DNA of 7,316 bases. Source: Clostridia bacterium (GTDB lineage Bacteria > Bacillota_E > RBS10-35 > JAJYVN01). The notes beneath the pieces are model-generated. The model had not been told where the DNA came from. It did no database searches and worked only from the letters and a program-made list of their open reading frames with translations. The translations under genes were made by a program, and so were the position numbers. Shown piece by piece: positions 1 through 5,590 of this stretch. Every line of letters starts with the position of its first letter. The first letter of the stretch is position 1. Where the stretch lies: assembly GCA_027335515.1 (NCBI GenBank), contig DAHWHT010000147.1, positions 1 through 7,316 of the forward strand, read 5' to 3'.

Positions 1-501
1 CTCTTTCTGGACGAACCGACCACGGGACTGGACCCCGAGAGCCGCGCCGCTCTCTGGTCCGAGGTGCGGCGCCTGTCCGCGGTCGAGTCCCTGACGATCC
101 TGCTCACGACGCACTACCTGGAAGAGGTCGACCGCCTGGCCCAGGCCATGGTCATTGTGGACCAGGGGCGTGTGGTTGCGGAGGGGACGCCCGACGGGTT
201 GAAGCGTCGCATCCAGGGGGACACCATCCGCGTTCAGCTGGCCGTTGCCGCCCAGGCGGCGTCCGCGCGGGAGACGGCCGAACGCCTCGGCCTTCGCGAC
301 GCGGTGGTGCTGGAGGGGGGCCGGGTTCTGACCGCTCGCGCCGAGAACGGTGGTCAGACGGTCCCCGGCTTGCTGGCCGCTCTGGATGGTGCGGGCATCC
401 GGGTCGACGAGGTTGCGGTGGCCCGCCCGAGCCTGGACGCCGTCTACCTTGCGCTCACCGGCCGCCGGATCGAGGACGCTGAGCGCTCCGCCACCGCCTG
501 A
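1..501 (+). CDS. ABC transporter ATP-binding protein, DrrA-like (5' end missing)
   Basis: This is the C-terminal 166 residues of an ABC ATPase that powers an ABC-2 type exporter at the cytoplasmic face of the membrane. The fragment opens inside the Walker B motif (LFLDEP, with the catalytic glutamate at fragment residue 5). The D-loop TTGLDP follows, then the H-loop histidine at fragment residue 38 in TTHYLEEVDRLA. Walker A, the Q-loop and the signature motif lie upstream of the window. The remaining ~115 residues match the accessory C-terminal domain of DrrA-type ATPases and end in the typical motif DAVYLALTGR. The stop is 29 bases before the permease gene, so the two form an operon. The family exports drugs, antibiotics, lipids or peptides, and the substrate cannot be read from sequence. 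The frame is open to base 1, so the GTG at 64 is internal and not a start. Confidence 0.95.
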   Translation, partial: LFLDEPTTGLDPESRAALWSEVRRLSAVESLTILLTTHYLEEVDRLAQAMVIVDQGRVVAEGTPDGLKRRIQGDTIRVQLAVAAQAASARETAERLGLRDAVVLEGGRVLTARAENGGQTVPGLLAALDGAGIRVDEVAVARPSLDAVYLALTGRRIEDAERSATA

Positions 502-530
502 CCGATTCCCGTCCGGGGAGGGATCCGCCG

Positions 531-1370
531 GTGTCCGACGCGGCCAGCGCGCTGCCCCGCGAGTCTGATCCCAGCGTCGATGCCCTCGGCCGTGCCCCCG
601 GGGCCGCGGCCTCGACCTACTTTCTGCTCGGTCGGCTGCTGCGGGCCACGATGCGCCAGCCGATCTGGCTCATCATCATGCTGGTGCAGCCGATCATCTG
701 GCTGTGGCTGTTCGGTCAGCTCTTTCGGCGCGTCGTCACGCTGCCCGGCTTCGGTGCCGCTTCGTACATCGACTTTCTCGCGCCTGGGGTGGTGGTGATG
801 ACCGCGCTCTTCGGCGCGGCCTGGGCCGGCATGCCGATCATCACCGAACTGAACGAGGGCGTGCTTGCCCGGATGCTCACGACCCCCGCCAGCCGTGGCG
901 CTATGATCGTGGCGCGTGTGTTGCACACCTGCATCAGCACCGTGGTGCAGGGCGTCCTGATCATCCTCATGGCGCTGGCCCTTGGTGCCCATATTCCCTC
1001 CGGCGTGGTTGGCGCCGCCGTGATGGTGGTCTCCGCCTCCCTGCTGGCCGCTTGTTTCGGGGCGTTGTCCACCGGGCTGGCCCTGCTGGCCCAGCGCGAG
1101 GAGACGTTGATCGCGATCGTGAACTTCATCAGCCTACCGCTGAACTTCCTGAGCCCGGTGCTCATGGCCACCGCACTCATGCCGAAGTGGATGCAGAGCG
1201 TGTCGCGCTTCAACCCGGTGGCCTGGGGCGTCACCTCCGCGCGCCAGGCCGCGGGGGCGGCACCGCAGTGGGGGAACGTGCTCGGGCACGACGGGCTGCT
1301 GCTGGCCCTGGCCGTGGTGCTGCTGGTCTTTGCGAACTGGGCGTTCCGCGCGTACCAACGGTCGTTGTAG
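531..1370 (+). CDS. ABC-2 type transporter permease, DrrB-like
   Basis: This 279-residue integral membrane subunit is the partner of the ATPase just upstream. I see about six hydrophobic segments, at roughly residues 45-64, 83-102, 128-152, 157-184, 192-213 and 253-271, as expected for an ABC-2 permease. The stretch ITELNEGVLARMLTTPASR (around 104-122) is the cytoplasmic coupling region that contacts the ATPase. The block with NFISLPLNFLSP (198-209) and FNPVAWGVTSAR (227-238) is characteristic of the DrrB/NodJ group. The start is GTG at 531, chosen for the ribosome binding site GGGGAGGG at 515-522, which sits 8 bases upstream. Length and domain content look complete. Together the pair makes a drug- or metabolite-exporting transporter; the exact substrate is unknown. 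Confidence 0.94.
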   Translation: MSDAASALPRESDPSVDALGRAPGAAASTYFLLGRLLRATMRQPIWLIIMLVQPIIWLWLFGQLFRRVVTLPGFGAASYIDFLAPGVVVMTALFGAAWAGMPIITELNEGVLARMLTTPASRGAMIVARVLHTCISTVVQGVLIILMALALGAHIPSGVVGAAVMVVSASLLAACFGALSTGLALLAQREETLIAIVNFISLPLNFLSPVLMATALMPKWMQSVSRFNPVAWGVTSARQAAGAAPQWGNVLGHDGLLLALAVVLLVFANWAFRAYQRSL

Positions 1371-1399
1371 GAGGGGCGGGGGTGGACCGCCGCCCCTCC
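1370..1399 (+). terminator. Candidate transcription terminator hairpin after the permease gene
   Basis: A perfect 10-bp GC-rich stem pairs 1370-1379 with 1390-1399 around a 10-base loop. It begins on the last base of the permease stop codon. No run of T follows, so it is not a textbook intrinsic terminator. In a very GC-rich genome such hairpins can still end transcripts or stabilise mRNA 3' ends. Position and stem quality support the call; the mechanism is inferred. Confidence 0.55.
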
Positions 1400-1958
1400 C
1401 ATCTGTGGGCCCGTGTCCCGGGCGGGGGTTCCGCAACCGTCACTACGCCTCAGACGCCAGGGCCGGCTGTGGATGCGTGGGCGCGTATCCCTGCCGACGG
1501 TGGCCGCAGTGCGGGAGCGGCCGGGCGTATCGTTTACGCCGACATCTCCGTGAGAATCCGCACCCGCGCCTTCCGTTCCGCCGTGAGCGCCGGCGCAAAG
1601 CACCCAGGCGCCGGGCGCAGGGGCGGTCGCTCCCTGCGGCGTGCGGCCGGGTCGCGACACCCACTGCAGCCCTACCCTGCGTCGCGCCTGCACGGGCTGC
1701 GCCCATTGGAAGCACCCCTGGGACGCCCTGGTGTGGCGGGTACCATCGGCGATGCCGCGACGCACCTGCGGGGGGGCGGGTTCAGGGCGCCGGTGGATCT
1801 GCCGCGGCCATGCCTGGAGGGGGGCCTGGGCGTCGTGGTGGTTCTGGGCACCGGCGGGGCGGGGGGGCGCCCCTCGTCGGTCGGACGCCGCGTGGTGGAC
1901 AGGCCGTCGACCGGGCCCGGGCGGCATAGGCATCCCCGCGAGGGAAGGTGCCTGCAGA
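1400..1958. other. Gene-poor stretch with no supportable gene
   Basis: About 560 bases lie between the transporter hairpin and the small ORF at 1959. Several frames stay open on both strands, but their products are rich in Arg, Gly and Pro, lack hydrophobic cores and resemble no family I know. That is expected of random open frames at this GC content. The best frame starts at a GTG at 1382 with a GGAGGGG upstream. It reads as plausible protein for about 55 codons around 1440-1600 and then degenerates, so it may be a decayed gene. I recognised no tRNA, RNase P, tmRNA or SRP RNA signature. The minus strand does not carry the missing C-terminal part of ylbJ in any frame. Confidence 0.5.
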
Positions 1959-2171
1959 ATGGGAAAGGCCGCCCGAGTCCCGACCATTGTTCGCGTCGAA
2001 GTGGGCTATGTGGCCTACGACACGGGAGCCCCGCGCGGCGAGCCCAGCCCTGCGGAGGAGGGGGTGATGGCGGATCGACTGATTCTGGCCACCGCCCGGG
2101 CGGTGCTGGGGGAGGGGGTGCGTGTGGCCCGCCGGCTGCCGGGTGCAGGGGTCACAGACTTTGCAAAGTAA
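1959..2171 (+). CDS. Small hypothetical protein, 70 residues
   Basis: I do not recognise this protein. The case for a gene is the ribosome binding site AGGGAAGG at 1941-1948, ten bases before the ATG, together with high G/C at third codon positions and a balanced composition that the neighbouring open frames lack. The product has a beta-like N-terminal part (VPTIVRVEVGYVAYD, residues 7-21), an acidic turn (EPSPAEEG) and an amphipathic helix-like stretch (about 37-60), and ends GVTDFAK. There is no signal peptide or membrane segment. Its last 20 bases overlap the 3' end of the convergent truncated ylbJ gene. The stop lies in the 12-base palindrome at 2158-2169, so the C-terminus may have been formed by a rearrangement. 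It could also be a chance ORF. Confidence 0.45.
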   Translation: MGKAARVPTIVRVEVGYVAYDTGAPRGEPSPAEEGVMADRLILATARAVLGEGVRVARRLPGAGVTDFAK

Positions 2172-2568
2172 ACAGCGGGTCTGCCGTGTTGCAAAACCCC
2201 AGCAGACGCTCGCCTTCAGCCGGGTGCAGGGTGCCGTCGCGCACCAATTTGCCGGTGAGCACCGCTCCGATCGGGTAGCCCGATGCCAGGCCCATGGCCA
2301 CGACAAAGGCGCCGGCGCCCGGAACATTGAACAGGGGGCGCATGAAGCGCTCCAGCAGCACCCCCAGGAAGTGGACCACACCCAGGCCCATCAGGATCTG
2401 ACCGGCGATGAAAAACGGCAGCAGAGCGGGAAAGACGACGAACCACCAGATCCGCAGGCCGCGCAGCGCCCCCTGGAACGCAAGTTCCGGATACAGGACC
2501 ATACCGACGGTTAGAACCGTTGCGCCCGCAGCCAGCCACAGGATCGCGCGGCGTCCGCCCAAGACCAT
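2152..2568 (-). pseudogene. ylbJ: Truncated YlbJ-type sporulation integral membrane protein (N-terminal third)
   Basis: The 138-residue product matches the N-terminal part of YlbJ, a membrane protein with nucleoside-recognition (Gate) domains that is made during sporulation. Family hallmarks are clear: YPELAFQGALRGLRIWWFVVFPALLPFF (residues 26-53, split here by the membrane entry), GLGVVHFLGVLLERFMRPLF (61-80) and AMGLASGYPIGAVLTGKL (91-108). They end at FCNTADPLF (125-133). Full-length family members run to about 400 residues. Here only TLQSL and a stop follow, and no downstream minus-strand frame holds the missing membrane helices. Hydrophobic segments lie near 8-26 and 41-69. The start is ATG at 2568, behind a G-rich run and 40 bases after the receiver-like gene, so the two are probably co-transcribed. 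It is most likely a gene remnant; a functional half-protein, as in the split SpmA/SpmB pair, is less likely. Confidence 0.85.
2158..2169. repeat. Perfect 12-base palindrome at the end of YlbJ similarity
   Basis: ACTTTGCAAAGT is a perfect palindrome and is AT-rich compared with its surroundings. It lies inside the overlapping 3' ends of the small plus-strand ORF and the truncated minus-strand ylbJ. The YlbJ reading frame stops looking like the family at its first base (the codon for residue 134). It could be a recombination or excision scar, a short bidirectional hairpin, or a protein-binding site. Confidence 0.6.
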
Positions 2569-2608
2569 GCCCCCCCGGGGCGGAGCGCCCGCCGCCCCCG
2601 GCCACCAC

Positions 2609-3013
2609 TTATGAGTCCAGCCCGGTGGCCATGTCTGGGGAGGTCCGCTGGGCGAGGTGTTTGGCCACCAGGGGTGCGAGCCCCTGGCCGACGGCGCCGC
2701 GGGTCAGCACGTCGGCGCCCTTTTGGCGTGCGGCCTCCAGGACGTCTGTGTCCACATGGGATCCGAAGGCCACGACCTTGGCCCCCACCGCCTGGGCCGC
2801 GCCGAACGTCACCTCCCGCAGGGGCGCCGCCACCGCCAGATCCAGCACCACCACCGCTGTGACGCCCGGCGTCATGGCCGCTCGCACGGCGTCCGGCTCC
2901 GGTTCGACACAGGTGACCGGGCAACCGCGGCCCCGCAGGACCGCCTCGATCCGCGCCGCGGCCATCAGCTCGGCCGCCACGGCGACCACGGTCGGTTTGG
3001 TCTCATCGTTCAC
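2609..3013 (-). CDS. Degenerate receiver-like (CheY-fold) protein
   Basis: This stand-alone 134-residue protein has the alternating strand/helix pattern of a response-regulator receiver domain and no output domain. Visible strands are TVVAVAA (8-14), TAVVVLDLA (52-60) and AKVVAFGSHVD (78-88). Asp58 sits at the end of the third strand, where the phospho-acceptor belongs. The usual acidic pair after strand one is absent (VAVAAELM), and the conserved lysine near the end is replaced by Thr-Arg (DVLTRGAV). Phosphorylation is therefore doubtful. The motif AFGSHVDTDVLEAARQKGAD resembles a conserved group of stand-alone receiver-like proteins, whose role is unknown to me. The start is GTG at 3013, seven bases after GGAGGGAT; the frame stays open upstream, but that extension is not protein-like. 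It is the first gene of a probable operon with truncated ylbJ. Confidence 0.75.
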   Translation of the reverse strand: MNDETKPTVVAVAAELMAAARIEAVLRGRGCPVTCVEPEPDAVRAAMTPGVTAVVVLDLAVAAPLREVTFGAAQAVGAKVVAFGSHVDTDVLEAARQKGADVLTRGAVGQGLAPLVAKHLAQRTSPDMATGLDS

Positions 3014-3067
3014 GGGGATCCCTCCGATTATGGTCCTGGATGGCCAGCGATGTTCCGCTGCGGGTCG

Positions 3068-3076
3068 ATCGTAACA
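3068..3076 (-). promoter_or_regulatory. Possible extended -10 promoter for the receiver-like gene
   Basis: Read on the minus strand, TGTTACGAT fits an extended -10 element (TGn followed by TACGAT), about 55 bases before the GTG start at 3013. A TTGCCG lies further upstream, but the 22-base spacing is too long for a normal -35 box. This is a weak call from motif resemblance only. Confidence 0.25.
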
Positions 3077-3151
3077 GACCGGGCCTGCCGATGTCCGGCA
3101 AGGGGATGCAGGGGTGCGGTGGGCAATCCGCGGCGATCTTCGACCCGTATG

Positions 3152-3175
3152 GGCAGGATTCGGCGGACTCCTGCC
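3152..3175 (+). other. Leader hairpin in the divergent intergenic region
   Basis: A perfect 7-bp stem (3152-3158 with 3169-3175) closes a 10-base loop. A smaller hairpin, 3117-3120 with 3129-3132 (GCGG/CCGC), precedes it. They may belong to a structured leader RNA of the plus-strand microprotein/HD transcript, or act on the DNA level. I recognise no known riboswitch class here; the core motifs of the c-di-GMP riboswitch were looked for and not found. Confidence 0.3.
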
Positions 3176-3204
3176 GAAACACACTTCGAGACCCAATGGC
3201 AAGG

Positions 3205-3216
3205 GGGTGTACACCC
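3205..3216. promoter_or_regulatory. 12-base palindrome, candidate operator
   Basis: GGGTGTACACCC is a perfect palindrome in the region between the divergent receiver-like gene and the microprotein/HD gene pair. Twofold symmetric sites of this size are typical of dimeric repressors. An 8-base palindrome, CGGATCCG, overlaps its right edge by one base. No regulator gene is evident in the window, so the operator role is inferred from location and symmetry. Confidence 0.4.
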
Positions 3217-3303
3217 GGATCCGTCCGGCGTGAAGGCGCCGCAGATTTGCCGGCCACCTGGGAAGTACAGAGGAGTTCAGTTCGCGAGGCTTTCCTTAGA
3301 GGA

Positions 3304-3327
3304 GCCCCCGTCCAAACGGAAGGGGGC
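3304..3327 (+). promoter_or_regulatory. Hairpin that hides the microprotein ribosome binding site
   Basis: The arm 3304-3313 (GCCCCCGTCC) pairs with 3318-3327 (GGAAGGGGGC) around the loop AAAC, giving six GC pairs, one mismatch and three more pairs. The right arm contains the AAGGGGG ribosome binding site for the GTG at 3336. Translation of the microprotein should therefore be low unless the hairpin opens. A second possible hairpin (3288-3306, GGCT/AGCC plus CCT/AGG) uses three bases of the same left arm and could compete with it, which is the layout of a two-state RNA switch. The pairing is seen in sequence; the switching is inferred. Confidence 0.45.
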
Positions 3328-3335
3328 AGATCCAA

Positions 3336-3422
3336 GTGAAGGTTCTGCGCGTGGCGTTGGTCATGATCGGTGTCGTTGCCGCGGCTCTTGCTGCTGGCGC
3401 CGACTGGTTCCCCGGCTTCTGA
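3336..3422 (+). CDS. 28-residue hydrophobic microprotein upstream of the HD protein
   Basis: The short frame begins GTG AAG GTT and encodes a peptide of 28 residues. A basic N-terminus (MKVLR) leads into one hydrophobic span (about residues 6-20, VALVMIGVVAAALAA), and the peptide ends in the short aromatic tail GADWFPGF. This is the layout of a single-span membrane microprotein, or of a signal peptide with no mature part. The ribosome binding site AAGGGGG lies nine bases upstream and within a hairpin. The stop is 62 bases before the membrane-bound HD gene and no terminator lies between them, so they are probably co-transcribed. It may be a leader peptide controlling the HD gene or a membrane partner of it. 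I know no named family for it, and a chance ORF cannot be ruled out. Confidence 0.5.
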   Translation: MKVLRVALVMIGVVAAALAAGADWFPGF

Positions 3423-3484
3423 GAGCACCGGGCCTGGCCGGCCTAATCGTTGTCCCGCAGACCCGTCGCGAAGGAGCGCGCGCC

Positions 3485-4777
3485 ATGGCAACCCGGAGCA
3501 GGACGATCGGGATGTATGTCCTGGGTGGGGTCTTTTGGGCCGTGGTGTTGCGCGCCTTTGAACCGACAATGGGGGTGGCGGTGGCGGGATCCGCACAGAC
3601 AGCAGCGCTGTTTGTGGCGTTGCTCGTGATGACCGCCACCTTCACCGTCCTTCGCATCCCGGCCGGTCGCAGCGATGTCTCGGTTGGTGCGCTGGTCGCC
3701 TATCTCTCCGTCCCACTCCTGGGTGTTCTTCCCGCCGTTCTGGTCAAGATGGCGGGCTTTGCCGTCGGCGGCAGTCTTTCGATCAAGAAGCCCGAGGTTG
3801 CCCTCCGCAACCTCTTTGTGGCAACCGGCATGATGGGCCTGACGGTCCTCACCGCCGGCTGGGCGTACCACGCGACGGGGGGGAGGTCCTTCGACGGCGC
3901 GGTCACCCCCGGGATGGTGCTGCCCTACCTCGCCATGTCCGCCGCGTACACCCTGACCAACGTCGCCCTCTGGGCCCTGGTCACCGCGATCTCCGACCAC
4001 CACGTGCTGTGGCAGTCGGTCGTCGACGGCCTGCGGCAGTTCTGGATGAACGCCCTGCTGTTCGCGGTCGTCGGCTTGCTCAGTCTGGCCATATACAGCC
4101 AGTTGCGTCTGGCGGGGCTGCTGGTGGTCTTCGGTGTGCTGCTGGCCGCGCGCTTTACGCTCAAGCTGTATGCCGAGAGCCGCCGATTCCGATCCGAACT
4201 CGCCGGGGTGCTGGCCGATGCGCTGAAGTTCAAGGACCCATACACCGGCGATCACTCGGCGCGGGTGGCGACCATGGCCGTGGCCACCGGACGGATGCTC
4301 GGGCTGTCCGAACTGCATTTGGAGAAGTTGCGCGATTCGGCGCTGCTGCACGATATCGGTAAGATCGCCATCCCCGACGCCGTCCTGGTCAAACCCGGCC
4401 CCCTGGATGTGGGTGAACGCGCAACGATGGAGCGCCACGTGGGCGCCGGGGGGGAACTGCTGGAGCAGTCGCCGCGCCTGCGCGAACTCGCGGGGTATGT
4501 GCGCTCCCACCACGTGGGTGTCGCCGCGCCGGGCAGCGCCGAAAAGCCTCCGATGGAGACGCGGATCATCGCGGTGGCCGACGCCTTTGACGCGATGACC
4601 TCCGACCGTCCCTACCGCAAGGCCCTGCCTCTGCACGAGGCCGTGCGACGGTTGCGGGAGGGGTGCGGCACCCAGTTCGACGCCGATGTGGTCGATGCGC
4701 TCCTGCGGGCCCTGCAGCTTTCGGAATTGCCGCGTCCGTTCAACCCGACCCAGCTGCCGCCCACCGCTGCGCGCTGA
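3485..4777 (+). CDS. Membrane-anchored HD-GYP-type phosphohydrolase lacking the GYP motif
   Basis: The 430-residue protein has an N-terminal membrane sensor of about six or seven hydrophobic segments (residues 8-225). A short linker helix (229-245) follows, then a C-terminal HD domain (about 240-412). HD-GYP enzymes hydrolyse cyclic di-GMP on the cytoplasmic side. Visible metal-site residues are His257 (TGDHSARV), His289-Asp290 with Lys293 (LLHDIGKIAIP), His318 (MERHVGAG), His342-His343 and Asp367 (VADAFDAMTSDRPYR). After the HH pair the family normally reads E..DG.GYP. Here the sequence is VGVAAPGSAEKPP, about five residues shorter and without Asp, Gly-Tyr-Pro or the Glu. Catalysis may persist, but recognition of c-di-GMP is in doubt. 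The start is ATG at 3485, eight bases after AAGGAG. The membrane part resembles the multi-helix sensors seen on GGDEF and HD-GYP proteins of clostridia-like Bacillota. Confidence 0.92.
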   Translation: MATRSRTIGMYVLGGVFWAVVLRAFEPTMGVAVAGSAQTAALFVALLVMTATFTVLRIPAGRSDVSVGALVAYLSVPLLGVLPAVLVKMAGFAVGGSLSIKKPEVALRNLFVATGMMGLTVLTAGWAYHATGGRSFDGAVTPGMVLPYLAMSAAYTLTNVALWALVTAISDHHVLWQSVVDGLRQFWMNALLFAVVGLLSLAIYSQLRLAGLLVVFGVLLAARFTLKLYAESRRFRSELAGVLADALKFKDPYTGDHSARVATMAVATGRMLGLSELHLEKLRDSALLHDIGKIAIPDAVLVKPGPLDVGERATMERHVGAGGELLEQSPRLRELAGYVRSHHVGVAAPGSAEKPPMETRIIAVADAFDAMTSDRPYRKALPLHEAVRRLREGCGTQFDADVVDALLRALQLSELPRPFNPTQLPPTAAR

Positions 4778-4818
4778 ACGGCGTGTCCGTGTCCGTGGCC
4801 GTGGTCGGGTCGTTGGGG

Positions 4819-5544
4819 CTATGGTTCAATGCTCGGCCCGTCGTAGGCGCAGACGCCCGTACGCGGCGAGTTGATCAAGGGCCGCAACCTCTCGGTGCCG
4901 CAGCGGTGCCGTCTGGCGCAGGCGGTGCACAGCAGGTCGCCGTAGCAGTTGGAACAGATCCGCGTCGCCTTGGCACCGCAGCTGCCGCAGCGGAGATCCA
5001 GCGGGTCGTTGCGGGCCAGCAACCGCACCCTGGGTGCGCGGGGCGCGGCGGCGAGGTGTGCCACGGCTGTCAGGTTCAGTGTTGTCGTGGAGCCATAATC
5101 GTAGTGGTAGCGCCAGCGTGTTCCGACAGGTGTCGCCGCCACCGAATCCGCGTCCGGGGCGGACGCGGATTCTTCATCCTCCGCATCCTCCATGTATTCC
5201 ATGCCGAACCCGTCGTACATCGCGCGCCGCCGGCGTGGCTCGGGGAACTCGAAGTCGCTGAGGTGGTCGCAGCATTCGAGCCAGATGTTGCGCAGCACCC
5301 GGTCCAGGTCGTTCCAGTCGGCATCCGGCCCCATCTCCAAGAACAGCCAATACTCTGGCTGGTATCGGTCTTCAACCTGCACGAGTATGCCGTGGTTCGC
5401 GCCGCTTCCCTTCCCAACCGCTGCGGGCCTGCGACCGCAGCAGGCGATGAGATGGCGGGATAAACCGCGCTTGGTGAAGACCTTTCCGCACAAACGGCAA
5501 CGACCGGAAAGGCGCTCCTGCTTCGGTGTATCTGAGGTTTCCAT
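4819..5544 (-). CDS. Zinc-binding pRiA4b ORF-3 / IS1096 TnpR-like protein
   Basis: The 241-residue protein belongs to the pRiA4b ORF-3-like family, also named after the IS1096 passenger gene tnpR; its biochemical function is not established. An N-terminal zinc-finger-like motif uses Cys16, Cys19, His31 and Cys35 or Cys36 (CRLCGKVFTKRGLSRHL). The core has the family motifs YWLFLEMG (65-72), WLECCDHLSDFEF (88-100) and YDYGSTTTLNL (148-158). A C-terminal zinc ribbon has three CxxC pairs (186/189, 197/200, 206/209) and Cys215, followed by the family ending INSPRTGVCAYDG. An acidic linker (117-135) separates the core parts. The start is ATG at 5544, eight bases after GGGAG; the open frame upstream of it overlaps the neighbouring gene and is not protein-like. 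It lies 46 bases after the nucleotidyltransferase gene and is probably its operon partner. No transposase or terminal repeats are nearby, so nothing shows it to be mobile. Confidence 0.85.
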   Translation of the reverse strand: METSDTPKQERLSGRCRLCGKVFTKRGLSRHLIACCGRRPAAVGKGSGANHGILVQVEDRYQPEYWLFLEMGPDADWNDLDRVLRNIWLECCDHLSDFEFPEPRRRRAMYDGFGMEYMEDAEDEESASAPDADSVAATPVGTRWRYHYDYGSTTTLNLTAVAHLAAAPRAPRVRLLARNDPLDLRCGSCGAKATRICSNCYGDLLCTACARRHRCGTERLRPLINSPRTGVCAYDGPSIEP

Positions 5545-5590
5545 GACGATCACTCCCTGCCCAGTGTTGGGATGCTCGCCGCGGAGCGGA

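Noticed and set aside
1731..1760. Sequence resembling a T-box antiterminator core (GGCGGGTACCATCGG)
   Set aside because: It lacks the exact conserved core, there is no specifier stem upstream, and no aminoacyl-tRNA synthetase or amino acid gene follows.
716..1987. Long minus-strand open frame of 423 codons antisense to the permease and across the gap
   Set aside because: It is antisense to a clear ABC-2 permease and its product is low-complexity Arg/Pro/Ala sequence. Long antisense frames are expected at this GC content.
704..2278. Plus-strand open frame of 524 codons overlapping permease, small ORF and ylbJ
   Set aside because: It overlaps the 3' half of the permease and runs antisense through the ylbJ fragment. 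Only a ~55-codon part around 1440-1600 is not obviously random.
2903..2925. T-loop-like GGTTCGACACAGG suggesting a tRNA
   Set aside because: It lies inside the receiver-like gene and has no matching acceptor, D or anticodon arms.
3014..3335. A known c-di-GMP riboswitch ahead of the HD gene
   Set aside because: The region was searched for GEMM-type conserved segments because of the HD-GYP context, and none was found. The hairpins present do not match that fold.
4778..4818. Bidirectional terminator between the convergent HD and zinc-protein genes
   Set aside because: The 41 bases contain repeated GTCCGTG/GTGGCCGTGG-like units but no stable hairpin and no T run.
4819..5544. A mobile element, because the family is named after an IS1096 passenger protein
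   Set aside because: No transposase, terminal inverted repeats or target duplication are visible. The family is common as an ordinary chromosomal gene.
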